Origin: Henricia sp. BOLD:AAB3569
Taxonomy: Eukaryota > Echinodermata > Asteroidea > Spinulosida > Echinasteridae
Length of the DNA stretch: 64,000 nucleotides
Assembly: GCA_037783545.1 (NCBI GenBank)
Contig: JBBELK010000490.1
Coordinates: forward strand, 248,001 to 312,000
Reading direction: 5' to 3'
The stretch's first letter is position 1; every line of letters starts with the position of its first letter. Below the pieces are notes generated by a model. That model saw nothing but the letters and a program-made list of their open reading frames with translations, ran no database searches and had not been told where the DNA came from. This document shows, in pieces, positions 10,659 through 21,425 of the stretch. The position numbers and the translations under genes were made by a program.

Positions 10659-11956
10659 TTTCAGTGCCAGATTGTATGCGTGCGATAAGCCTACGAACGT
10701 ACCGATGTGCTCCAAGTTGACAGCGTTAAACGTTCGTCGTTTGGACCTTTTTAGGTTTGCCTTTGTAGATTTCTGAGTGATAATGACCGACAGAAGAAGG
10801 GCACATCAAAATTAGGAAAGACGAAGGACAGATCTTCGAAGGACATTTTTTAAAATTTTTTTTCGAACCGTGTCCGGAAATTGGGCCATGCAGCGACGAT
10901 GACTTTTTCCCTCCCTCTGTTGATTTATTACGGGTAATAATGTACAAGTCGGACATCACGATATAAGTTGAAAAATGACTAATTAACTAATGTTAGCCGT
11001 CAGTAAGTGCAGATCTTATCGAAAAAGGACTGAGGAAGAAATTACGATTCATGTTCGAACAAATCTTTGCCATTTTTCAGCCGATCTCGTATAATTTATG
11101 AGGCAGTACATTGAAGAAGTCTGACTTGTAAATTCTCTCCTTTTTCTTATAAAAATGGTACCATTGGTATTTTTTAGGGTTGAGAAGTTGATAAGAATTT
11201 ATTTTCTTTAAAATGACCCATTTAGCATTGGAATGTGCAGATTTGATGGTCAGGAATAAAGTGGAAAAAATGTAAGATTTTGTGGGAAAACACTTGACAT
11301 TTTGTTCAGCCTGTGTCTCATATGTTTTGCACACAAGGTCTGACTCTGAACTTCGCAATGAAGGTCTGAACTTCTCAATTCTTTCGGGTAACTTTGTGCG
11401 AGAAATTGCCAACTACGGTTTTTTTTTGACAATTTGCAAATGAATTATTTAGGCCTAGGCCTACCATTAAAAAAAATCATGCATCAAAGCAGCATGTATT
11501 TTAAAGGTTTTTGAATTATGAATGAGTGAAATTTTAAAAGGCACCTTTAGTTCTGTAATGCTGTGCGTACCATTTTAAAAGTTTACTAATCAATCATGTC
11601 TTTAAACCTAATGAATGAAAGCAATAATTGAAAGATAGGGCCTGAACATTTTCTTGTGATAAGCAGATTGTTTTACTATAGTAATTAGTACTAATCTTAT
11701 AATTGACATTATTAGTATACATCAGCTTGCTGTGTTGTTAATAATGCAGGCACGCAGTCTTTCCACAAATCTAATTTTTTAACAGAAAAATAATTGTAGT
11801 GATGACTATAGTCTATACATGTAAATTGTAAAGAATAAACAAACTTGGAGGTCAGAGTTCAATTGTAATGTAGCATTTATTTTGTGTAGTCTGAGGCATG
11901 CATGCTTCCAAATTTTGTTCACATGTACACTTGTCTATATACAGGAGCAGGGGTCG

Positions 11957-12069
11957 CTTTCACAAAGATTTGTGACGCGTCGCAGATAAAGCCAAATCCA
12001 TCGCAACTCGCTGAACCTGTTGCGAGATGCAATGGATTTGGTATACTTGTGACGCGTCGCAAGTCTTTG
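11957..12069. mobile_element. Small foldback element
   Basis: CAAAGATTTGTGACGCGTCG on the left is mirrored by a GCGACGCGTCACAAG-type arm on the right, and CCAAATCCAT inside is mirrored by ATGGATTTGG. The arms are about 50 bp and imperfect. There is no coding capacity and no clear target duplication. Confidence 0.6.
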
Positions 12070-12539
12070 ACCCCATGGGTGCTGTTTAAGCTTAAGCAGG
12101 AATGTACATGTACCTTCATAGCTCCAAAAAAATTAACTTTCAAAATCCACTAGCTAATCTCATGACATCAGTAAGCCAAGCAGCACCGTGAAATTTGACA
12201 CTTTTACAGTGGAACTTTTTATAAGGGCACACTGTGTCTACATGTATTCACTCCTTGGACAGTTTGCTCAAAATTTTAACAAAGATGTTAAATACATGTA
12301 CAGTGGAATTTCATTCATGATTATCAAATAACTGTCGTAGTTGCATGCACATCTGCCAAGTAGGGCTCCATGTTACGTGAATACACCATGGAGTGTACAT
12401 GTACTTACATGTAGCTGATCACATGCTCACAGTTTTGTGTGTGGTTGTCGTTTGCAATATAGGCTAAGTCACATACAGCTAGCTGCAGGGCATTTGGGAA
12501 AAAAAGTATGTCTTGTGTAGCTGTCATGTTATCATCATG

Positions 12540-12877
12540 GAAGCCCCACACACGAAGTAGCAACAGGACATTTTACTTTAAAAAGACCAAAGCGTAGAGA
12601 CAAAGGATTGCACACTCTTCTGTCGGGAGAAGCCGCAAGTATAAGTAGGGAACTATACGGACTGATGAGAATCCCGTGTAGATGGAGGTCAATCTTATTC
12701 CTCATTTTCAGAAAAAAAGCAGAGGAATCGCTTTTGTTAGGAATCTGCCTAAAAGTAAAACGGCATTTCATTGTAATTACTGAAATTCATTTTCCCCAAA
12801 TGCACATCAAGGACACAGCCTTGTCACTCTACTACACTGTATCAAGCAGGTATGAGTTGTACATGCACACATAGTAC
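12540..12877. other. Stretch without a supported gene
   Basis: Both strands are open for roughly 78-88 codons here, but no domain, start context or splice pattern is convincing. It lies just left of the large palindrome. I do not call a gene. Confidence 0.3.
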
Positions 12878-12886
12878 AGCTGAACT

Positions 12887-13614
12887 TAGCCCCGCGAGCA
12901 GTGCTTCGGTTTTCGGAACCTTAGCCCTGTGTTCTGCTATACACCAAATCTGTGGCAAACTCACGCAAATGAAATTTGGCCCACGGCTCTGATATTTGCT
13001 CAATAGGTGCACTCACCCCAGTTTATAAATATTCCGAAGAGTACGCATCGATCCGATGTCTAGTTTCGGTGAAATCGTGGGGACAGTTTGAGACTTTCCG
13101 TGCGTGAAATTCGTACTTTCACCATGCGCGAGAGCGAAGAGGTCAATACAATCTAGACTGGTTCGCTGTCCTCATATTTATTTCCCTTCATCTTACGCGA
13201 CGAAGGGAAGTAAATTGAGGATGTGGAACCAGTCTAGTGTTGACCTAGACTGACTGGTTCTAGACTGACTGGTTCCACATCCTCAATTTACTTCCCTTCG
13301 TCGCGTAAGATGAAGGGAAATAAATATGAGGACAGCGAACCAGTCTAGATTGTATTGACCTCTTCGCTCTCGCGCATGGTGAAAGTACGAATTTCACGCA
13401 CGGAAAGTCTCAAACTGTCCCCACGATTTCACCGAAACTAGACATCGGATCGATGCGTACTCTTCGGAATATTTATAAACTGGGGTGAGTGCACCTATTG
13501 AGCAAATATCAGAGCCGTGGGCCAAATTTCATTTGCGTGAGTTTGCCACAGATTTGGTGTATAGCAGAACACAGGGCTAAGGTTCCGAAAACCGAAGCAC
13601 TGCTCGCGGGGCTA
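12887..13614. mobile_element. 728-bp near-perfect palindrome with 9-bp flanking repeat (foldback, possibly Mutator-like)
   Basis: The left arm 12887-13236 and right arm 13261-13614 appear identical by eye over about 350 bp, with a 24-bp centre that repeats TAGACTGACTGGTTC. The ends are TAGCCCCGCG and CGCGGGGCTA. AGCTGAACT is present directly on both sides (12878-12886 and 13615-13623), a 9-bp target duplication. Long terminal inverted repeats with 9-bp duplications are typical of Mutator-like elements. Arm identity suggests recent origin or gene conversion. Confidence 0.75.
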
Positions 13615-14157
13615 AGCTGAACTAAGCACTGCAAAAGTGCCCTGTTTTAACAGGATTTTTGTAATATCAGCATGAAAAGCTTCTTATAAGGGGGATTTAT
13701 TCTTGTATTAATAATTTGTCACTGTTCCCCTATACAGACTGCAAAAGTTAATACATGTTCATGTACTAGTAAATGCTCAACATGGGTTTGTGCCGGGGGT
13801 TTGTGTGTGCCAGCACGGGTGGATTGACTGCTACCTTAAGTGTGACATTGGAATTTTTGGTTGAAAAAAAGACCCTAAATTACAACAAATTTTACCTCGC
13901 AGACATACTTTGCCGACAGAGATTCCATCTTCCATGCTGTACTTTATTGCAACTCTGCTAATTTGTGGGTCTGAGTAGAAAAACGCAAGAGAAAGAAATT
14001 ATTGTTAGAATGCAATGAGTCATTGCTAAAATCAAGTTTCCTGACCGAATTTACCCTATTTTATTTGTCCTCCAGATTGGAAGTGTGAATAATAGAGACC
14101 ATGTTTTTCTGCTAGCAGCTAATAAGGCCTATGTGTGTTTCCCGAGATGGCTATTTT

Positions 14158-14185
14158 GTCCCCCCCCCCCCCCCCAAAAAAAAAA
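14158..14185 (+). repeat. C-run followed by A-run
   Basis: A homopolymer C tract of about 19 bases is followed directly by about ten A. It is low-complexity sequence inside the low-repeat block. Confidence 0.8.
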
Positions 14186-14730
14186 CCATATGGAGGACAA
14201 ACTTGGGACGGTGACAAGATTTGGGAAGTTGATCATAAAAATGTTTCATGTTTTGCACAGTATGCACACAAGGTATGAATTAGCCATGATCAACTTCTCA
14301 ATTCTTTCAGAAATTCGTTAACATTTCCATGCTAATATCACGTTTTGGTGGTTGATTTTAATATGCCGTAATAAAGGAAAATGTAGTGCAGGCATTTCAG
14401 TAACATGTTATTACCACGAAGGCACGACACGAGCACGACGAGTGAATCTGCATGTAGGCTACTGTGTAGTGTAGGCGGATATGCAAACATGTCGTTCGTT
14501 ACGATTTTGCGGATGTAAACACCATCATTTTACAGCATTCCTACCTTCCAAATCTTGCACCTACGCCGCTGAGAAGTACCTGCATTCTTTGCCAAACTGT
14601 CTGTCTTTTGATATAATCCTGGAGTCGACCATGAATCGACGAAACTTGAGGCTAAGCTAAGGTTCCTTGCGTTGACATCGATAGCTGCCATGCATCATGC
14701 GTGCGTTGAATGGTTTGTTTACTTTTCGGA

Positions 14731-14785
14731 GGAACTATAGCCTCGCTTTGGTCCGTTTATGAATAAATATTAAGAAAGGCGTATT
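14731..14785 (-). repeat. 52-bp conserved word, right member of an inverted pair
   Basis: Reverse complement of 10607-10658 with only a small change beside CGGACCAAAGCG. Together the pair brackets about 4.1 kb that includes the large palindrome. Confidence 0.6.
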
Positions 14786-15395
14786 GTGGCACTCGCCCGT
14801 GAAAGCACGGCGTGATGCATGGCGTGACCCCGGTCGTTGGAATCTGGTTGTGTCAACCACTAAGTCTTAAAATCATGCTGTTTTGGTAATTTTATAACAA
14901 AATACACATCTCACATATATGCAGGATATATTTCTAGGGACGTCAGAATTACAATTAGCCGAATTTGTTAGGCCTCCTGTCCGTTAAATTTTGAAAGGAA
15001 GGTATAACCCTCCCCATATTTAAAAAAAATGGTACAATCGTAGTTCGTACATAGGATGCACAATGCCTTTTTTTGGGCGATACCATTATTACTAGAGGTA
15101 TGTTTGTTTCGCATTCCTGGAGGGGCAGATCTAAGTAATCAAAATTCAAATTGAATTTTTTTTTTGGTTATCGAATTGATATGTTTTATTTTGTTCACTA
15201 TATCAGCTGTAAATACAATTAAAACAATAAATACAAACCAAACTTTAAGTATTAAAGAGAATAGGCCTACAACTTACAAGTTTTTAAAAGTCATAGTCAT
15301 AGCCGCCCTAATTGTTTCAGTCAGGTCATTAAAAAAAGAAAAGGAAAAAAAAAGGAGAAAGTTAACTAAATCTTAAGTGAGGGCATGGTATAATA

Positions 15396-15443
15396 AACTA
15401 TCCTGTTGTCTCTACTTAATCAACTATCCTGTTGTCTCTACTT
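15396..15443 (+). repeat. 26-bp tandem duplication containing a pyrimidine tract
   Basis: AACTATCCTGTTGTCTCTAC occurs at 15396 and again at 15422. The second copy runs directly into CTTCCAG, a good splice-acceptor shape, at 15441-15447. Confidence 0.85.
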
Positions 15444-15447
15444 CCAG

Positions 15448-15571
15448 TATCAAGATTAAAGACTATGGCCGAGCCAGAAGAAAACCAGGAAAACCCTCCA
15501 CCTCGGAGTATCACACTAGTATCCGCATCCTCCACTTCTTTAAATTGACTTTTGACCTTGAAGATGAGTAA
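15448..15571 (+). CDS. Possible exon in the low-repeat block (weak)
   Basis: It follows a pyrimidine tract and CAG at 15445-15447. Two frames are open from the acceptor. One has an ATG at 15465 and gives a 27-residue peptide starting MAEPEENQENPPPRS before a stop at 15546-15548. The other stays open to 15571 as a lysine/arginine-rich stretch ending in LEDE. No convincing splice donor follows, so this would be a terminal exon or a broken fragment. Product not recognised. If the surrounding block was captured by a rolling-circle element, this could be a carried host exon. The call depends mainly on the acceptor. Confidence 0.25.
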
Positions 15572-15700
15572 TACAATACCTCAAATAATGTTACTGGCCT
15601 TTATTTATCACTTGTTCAGCTATATCATTGCCAGTAACTGTTATTTCATCTGAAGTTTGTGGAGACGTCAAATTATATTGTTTTCTTTGGAGAAAATGTG

Positions 15701-15778
15701 CTTGTTTACATGGCAACCATTAATTTTATTAAAATAAAATGCTTGTTTCCATGGCAACTATTCATTTTATTAAAATAA
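15701..15778 (+). repeat. 41-bp tandem duplication with CATGGCAAC
   Basis: CTTGTTT(A/C)CATGGCAAC followed by an ATTTTATTAAAATAA tail occurs at 15701-15737 and 15742-15778. CATGGCAAC resembles one half of an RFX X-box; this is only a motif resemblance. Confidence 0.8.
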
Positions 15779-16239
15779 TTTATACTTTTTCTGAAAGACC
15801 ATACCACATTACCCTTATGCAGAAAGTTTTATGAGAAGAGCAGAGGTTATACTGATTTATGTTACTAAAATCATTCAAATTATGTCGTTTTGGGGCCATT
15901 GTGGGGTATACGCAGTGAATGTATGGTCGGGCTTCATCGAATGATAGATATTTTAATACATATAACAGGATATCTCAAAAAGTACTTGTCCGATTTTCTT
16001 CATTTAAAGAGCATTGTATTTCTGTCATCAAGACCTTTCATTTTATATATAGTTTGGGTGTTTGGGGCAAGGAATAAATTTTGGCCTGAAAACCTAGTAG
16101 TACAATTTTAGCGTTGAACAGTCAGAGTCATGTCTTGAGAATTCCAATACTTTTTCAACATCAAACAACTCAAGTTTTCAAACAATCTCAAAACTGTGTC
16201 GTCATCATCATTTCAATGTTTATGTCACCCGATCACCTT

Positions 16240-16272
16240 GCGTTTGTAAAAAACACAAACGCGAAGCTCTAG
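16240..16272 (+). repeat. Type-1 Helentron-like 3' terminus
   Basis: The hairpin GCGTTTGT/ACAAACGC is followed six bases later by CTAG (16269-16272) and then TTTTT; CCCGATCACC lies just upstream at 16228-16237. The order (subterminal inverted copy of the 5' cap, hairpin, CTRR, host T) matches the 3' end of Helitron/Helentron elements. Confidence 0.75.
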
Positions 16273-16277
16273 TTTTT

Positions 16278-19200
16278 AGGTGATCGGAACTCATTCCGAT
16301 CACCTATTACTATTGTACGATTTCTTTGTCTTTTTGGCTTTTTGGCTTTGCGGCGAAAAAGCCTTTGTTTTCGTTTTGATTTTTTTTTTCCGTTTATTTC
16401 TTCTTCTGATTGTTTTCCCATAGACAAAGCGCATAGGCGTTGTCGGCGCTTTTTCAGGTTGTTCCCAAACATTGATCTTAACCAAACTTGGTCACATCAA
16501 ATACATAGTATAAGAGGTGTGCACCCAAGAATGGCTTCATTGTGACGTCATCCGTTACGTCATTATAACACTTTAAAAATGCCTAAAAAGCGGAAAATTG
16601 CCGAAATATGCATTTTAAAATGGTTCCCTTGCCAAAACCACATGACCCAGGGTTTTCATATTTGGCAAACATTTATATCAGATCATGAGCTTTAATGTTC
16701 TTAGTGTAGGTATTTTCATCTGACCCTTCCTTCCTGGGTCAATCGAAGGTCAAAGTTTAGCCAATTCAAAAATCACATTTTTTGTATTTGTTTGTACTTA
16801 TGAAGCAATATTAGCTATTCAACCATGCTTGATTTTTATCAAACTAGGTACAGGCATGGGCCCCATCACAAACGTCCACCACCATGTAGAACGTTACCAT
16901 GACGTCAATGATTACGTAATTATAATAATTTTAAAATGGCACAAAAGTGGATTTTTTTCATGCAAATTACCAAAATATGCATTTCGTAAAACGCTTCCCC
17001 GTATGAACCCACATGACCCAGGGTCCTCATATTTGGCAGACATATAGATCAGATCCTAGCCTACCATGTTCTTAGTGTAGGCATTTTCATCTGACCCTTC
17101 CTTCCTGGGTCAATCGAAGGTCAAAGTTCAGCCAATTCAATAATCACATTGTTTGTATTTTGTTGTACTTATGAAGCAATATTACCTATTAAACTACACT
17201 TGATCTTTATAAAACTAGGTACAGGCATGGGCCCCATCACAAACTTCCACCCCATGTAGAACATCACCATGACGTCAATGATTACGTAATTATAATTATT
17301 TAAAATTGGATTTTCGTCATAAAAATGAGCCAAAAATGCATTTCGTACAATATTTCCCTCTATAAAACCACATGACGCAGGGTCTTCATATTTAGCAGAC
17401 ATTATAGATCAGATCCTGAGCTACAATTCCCTTTGTGTAGTTATTTTCATCTGCCCCTTTCTTCCTGGGTCAATTGAAGGCCAAAGTTCAGCCAACTCAA
17501 CATTTCCGTATATACAGGGTGGATAAAAACAAACGAAACCGAGATATTATTGCTAATTGTAACTAAAGTAGGGCCCGTATGAATGAACAGGAGATATCAT
17601 CTGTTAGGGCTGAATCTCCTCTTTAAAATGACACCATGATCATGCCATGATGTTTTCGGTTTACTGAGCAGTGACCAGTGTTATGCCAGGGGCATAGTTT
17701 TAGATTTGATCGTTCTCTATGCGAGCAAACTTCGCATAAATCAATTTTTACCGTACATGTCTATTCCGTGTGCCCTGTGTGACACGGCGCCGGAAGCAGT
17801 ATTTTAACTGTCTACCACGGACGTGTAATTCAACAGAAGATGGTTTAACAAAAGTTCAGTGAGTAGGATACAATCTTTCATGCATGTTATTTCAGTCTTA
17901 TTTAAGAGAGTCCACTCTCTACAAGAAAGTAATTGTATGCTATTGAGGGAATGTCATAGTTTTGCCGTGAAGCATTAATTCCAATGTTTGTTTTCTTTCT
18001 TTCTAGGTTTAGTAAGGTGCAAAGCTTAATATAGGCCTGAAATCATTAAGTCATTGTTATGATTTTATTGAACCATCTTCAACAAATCTAATTACGAAAT
18101 TGTTCCTTCCTGGCCAAACTCTTTTCAATCTTCACAAATTATGTGCTCTGATTTCTGCCTTTGATGACTAATATATGTATATCAGTTTTTCGAGTAAACA
18201 TCGGATTTCCATCCCAAATGTGAACAAAACAAACTAACAATGAACAGTTTAATTAAATATTTAAATTAAAATATATACGATCAAACATTCATAACAAACC
18301 AGGCACCTATGATCGTGATTCCTGCACCATATACGGTCATTAACAAATGTATTTAACTATTGATCTCATAATGACGTCATCACGTGTCAGATTAAAGGTG
18401 CATGACAATATTTTAAAATGCAAATTACAACATTTATTCCTTCCCATATACGATCACTAGCAAAGGTCGTTAATGTATGGCTTTTTCTTCTTCTGATTTC
18501 CCCCCCCCCCCCCCCCCCCGCCCCCCATTGACATAACGCATGGGCGTTGTCGGCACTTTTTGAGGTTGTTCCCAAACTTGAGGTTGTTTTTTAACAAACT
18601 TGGTCACATGAAAGACACAGTAGAAGAGGTGTGCACCCAACAATGGCGTCATCATGACGTCATCAGGTGTAAGTTTAAAGGGGCATGAAATGTAATGTTT
18701 CCATATTTAAAAATTCATAAAAAATCATCCGTTTGACCTACGATCTTGATTCTTTCGGCATATACGATCATTAATAAAGGTCTTTCAGATGCCCACATGC
18801 CTTGACATTTGACCTCATTCCCTATTGGTCAAACAGACTTTGCCTTGCCATTTGAAACTGGTAAGAGGTATTTGGATGGGGTCAAAGGTGTTTGAGTTCG
18901 ACTAGGGTGGGGTATCCAAAAAATATCGCCATGACCTGTGACCTTGCTCACTTTCGGTAGAAACCGGAAGTGCATATAAATGAACCTATTTTGTAAAAGT
19001 GGTGAAAGCTGCCGAGATGCGGTTGGTAGTGTCAGTGTCTAAGGTAAATAGGGTTTCCAAAAATGTAAGTTTCTACGTCATTCCATAAAAGGGCGCCCTC
19101 TAGCGTCAAAATTAAAAGGTCTTAAAATGACCCTTTCATAGCAGTGTTTGCGCAAATTAGCCCAATAGTGCTGCTTATAAGGTAAGTCCACCACCAAACA

Positions 19201-19388
19201 TGTCTGTGTGGTTAAAACATTGATGACGTCATCAATCCTTTAAAGGTAACACATTAAAGGTAAACTTTTTTAAAGTTAAATAGTTGGTAAGCTAACATAT
19301 AATTTTGCAAGGTAAGCATGCTCATTTTTTAAGTTAAAAAAATGTGAAAAAGCCCTACGCTCTGTTCATAGAACAGACGTAGCTCTAG
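16278..19388 (+). mobile_element. Helentron-like family B, copy B1
   Basis: It starts with a type-1 cap (16278-16305), followed by a type-2-like cap ending CGAAAAAGCC near 16362. Three sub-units of about 350-370 bp follow between 16600 and 17500, each with a CCTTCCTGGGTCAATCGAAGG block and a TGACGTCA. A CAGGGTGGATAAAA junction is at about 17515, a long C run at 18499-18519, and the common 3' part includes a CTCF-like core on the minus strand near 19091-19107. It ends GAAAAAGCCCTACG, hairpin, CTAG (19385-19388). The two caps suggest one element inserted into the start of another. No protein-coding gene seen. Confidence 0.7.
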
Positions 19389-21425
19389 TTTATTTATTTT
19401 TATTTTATTTTTTTTCTTTTCACTCAAACGTTTCCAGAGCTTTTCTTCAAAACGGTTCAAGCTATCAACTTGAAACTTTGTAGGAACATCAACCCCAATG
19501 TGAAGGTGTGCATACAAGTGTGACGTCATTGTGACGTAATCGGGTATCAAATTACAACCCAAAAATGACTAAAATATGCATGTTTTACAATGCTTCCGTC
19601 TGGAAAACCACGTGACCCATGATTTTCATATTTAGCAGGCTTATAGATGAGATCATGGCCTACGATTTTCTTCGTGTGGGCATTTTCATCTCACCCTTCC
19701 TTCTGGGGTCAATTTGAGGTCAAAGTTCAACGAAAACGAAAATCTCAATTGTTGCACTTATTGAGCAACAATGCCCATCAAACCAAGCTGAATCTTTAAG
19801 AAACTAAGTACAGGCATAGGTCCTATGGCGGACTTTCCCCAGCGTGTATAATATTATGATGGCATAAAGCGTGAAGTCATCGTGACGTCATCAAGTATCA
19901 AATTACACCCCCCAAAAAAACCAAAATATGCATATTTTAAAATGCTTCCGTCTTGAAAACCACGTGACCCAGGATCTTCGTATTTGGCAGGTTTATAGAT
20001 GACATTCTGGTCTACAATTTTCTTTGTGTGGGCATTTTCATCTGACCCTTCCTTCTGGGGTCAATTGGGGGTCAAAATTCAACGAAAACGAAAATCTCAG
20101 TTTTTACACTTACCAGTAACAATGCCCATCAAACCAAGCTGAATCGTTAGTAAATTAGATACAGACATAGGCCCCACGGCAGACTTTCACCAGCATGTAT
20201 AGTATCATGATGGCATCAAGTGTGACGTAATCATGACGTCATCAGGTGTCAAATTACACAAATTCAAAGGTTATTATTTTTAAAATTCATATCTCAAGAA
20301 CCGTAATAGATACTTGAACAATTCTTTCACAACATGATAAGTCTAAATGAACTGAACAAATCATACGATGTCATGACCCCTGTGTGACGCCTACTTCCGG
20401 TCCAAACCGGAAGTTGTTCGAAAATGTGCCATTTTTTAGCATTTTGAATGCAAATAGATTCAAAGTGGTAGTGAATTTGACCATATTTCTAAGGAACGAA
20501 ATGTTTCCACACATGTGGACTTTGACTATACCATTGGTGACGTCATCAAATGGACGGTGGTTACGTAATGTGGTGTCAAATTACGCAAATTTGGAGCTGA
20601 ATTGTTTTAAAATGCTGTATCTTGAGAACTACAACAGATATTGGTATGATTCCTTCGCCACATTTAAGAGCTTGATGTTAATCAAATTGTTGAACAATTT
20701 GTGCAAAAAATTGTGACGTCATAATGTCGTCACAGGTGTCAAATTACCAACATTCAAAGGTTATTATTTCAAAAATTCATATCTCAAGAACCGTAATAGA
20801 TACTTGAACAATTCTTTCACAGCATTATAGGTCTAAATGAACTAAACAAATCATACACTGACATGACCCCTGTGTGACCCCTACTTCCGGTCTAAACCGG
20901 AAGTTAATCGAGAATGTGCCATTTTTTAGCATTTTGAATGCAAATAGAGCCAAAGTGGTAGGGAATTTGACCATAGTTCTACGAAACGAATTGTTCCCAC
21001 ACATGTAGACTTTATGACTATACCAATGATGACGTCATCACGTGCGCGGTGGTTACGTAATATGATCTGAAATGACAAAATCTTGAGAACTGTAAAATAT
21101 ATTCAAAAGATTATTTCACCACATGTAAGAACTTGTTCTTCAGTAGATCCTTGAACAATTTTTGCACACAATAGTGACGTCATGGTGAGATTGACTGCCA
21201 ATAATGACGTCATCAGACACACACTAAAATTTTAGCGTTGAATAATCAAAGAGTCATATGTCTTAAGAATTCCAATACTGGCAATCGATATGTGAATGTT
21301 TCTTTTGCAATTAATATCGACCAACTCAAGTTTTCAACCAATGTTAAAAGTGTGACGTCATCATAAGATTAATGTTTGTCACCCGATCACCTAGCGTTTG
21401 TTTAAAAACAAACGCCAAGCTCTAG
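19389..21425 (+). mobile_element. Helentron-like family A, copy A1 (most complete copy)
   Basis: It begins right after the CTAG of B1 with a T/A-rich leader, then the CACTCAAACGTTTCCAGAGC block and the family A sub-units. It ends CCCGATCACCT, hairpin GCGTTTGTTT/AAACAAACGC, CTAG (21422-21425). Its uninterrupted junction near 21211-21232 is the reference for the block inserted in the 7333-16272 copy. It has inverted CTTCCGG/CCGGAAG palindromes near 20394-20415 and 20883-20904 and many TGACGTCA words. No reading frame of note. Confidence 0.75.

Larger units (their letters stand above)
9945..16101. other. 6.2-kb low-repeat block inside a Helentron-like element (possible captured host DNA)
   Basis: The family-typical TGACGTCA sub-units stop at both edges, and the interior shows mostly single-copy, intron-like A/T-rich sequence. 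Within it are a CpG-rich stretch around 10160-10350, a 52-bp inverted pair (10607 and 14731), a small foldback (11957-12069), a large palindrome (12887-13614) and a possible exon at 15448. No long open frame convinces me. The edges show only a 7-bp inverted match (TTTTCAG/CTGAAAA) and no clear target duplication, which argues mildly against a classic cut-and-paste element. Confidence 0.5.
7333..16272 (+). mobile_element. Helentron-like family A copy split by a 6.2-kb block
   Basis: The 5' cap stack at 7333, T-rich leader and family A tandem sub-units run to about 9944. The family A tail (AATTTTAGCGTTGAAC, then CCCGATCACC, hairpin GCGTTTGT/ACAAACGC, CTAG at 16269-16272) resumes at 16102. Two other copies in the window (near 21216 and, reversed, near 2868) have these parts separated by only about ten bases. 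The copy therefore contains 9945-16101 as extra DNA, plus a probable solo LTR at 9163-9767. Rolling-circle elements are known to capture host DNA, so this is a candidate capture; a later insertion of an unrelated element is the alternative. Confidence 0.65.

Noticed and set aside
12608-12874. An 88-codon frame as a host gene
   Set aside because: The opposite strand is equally open, there is no domain or splice support, and it is next to a foldback element.
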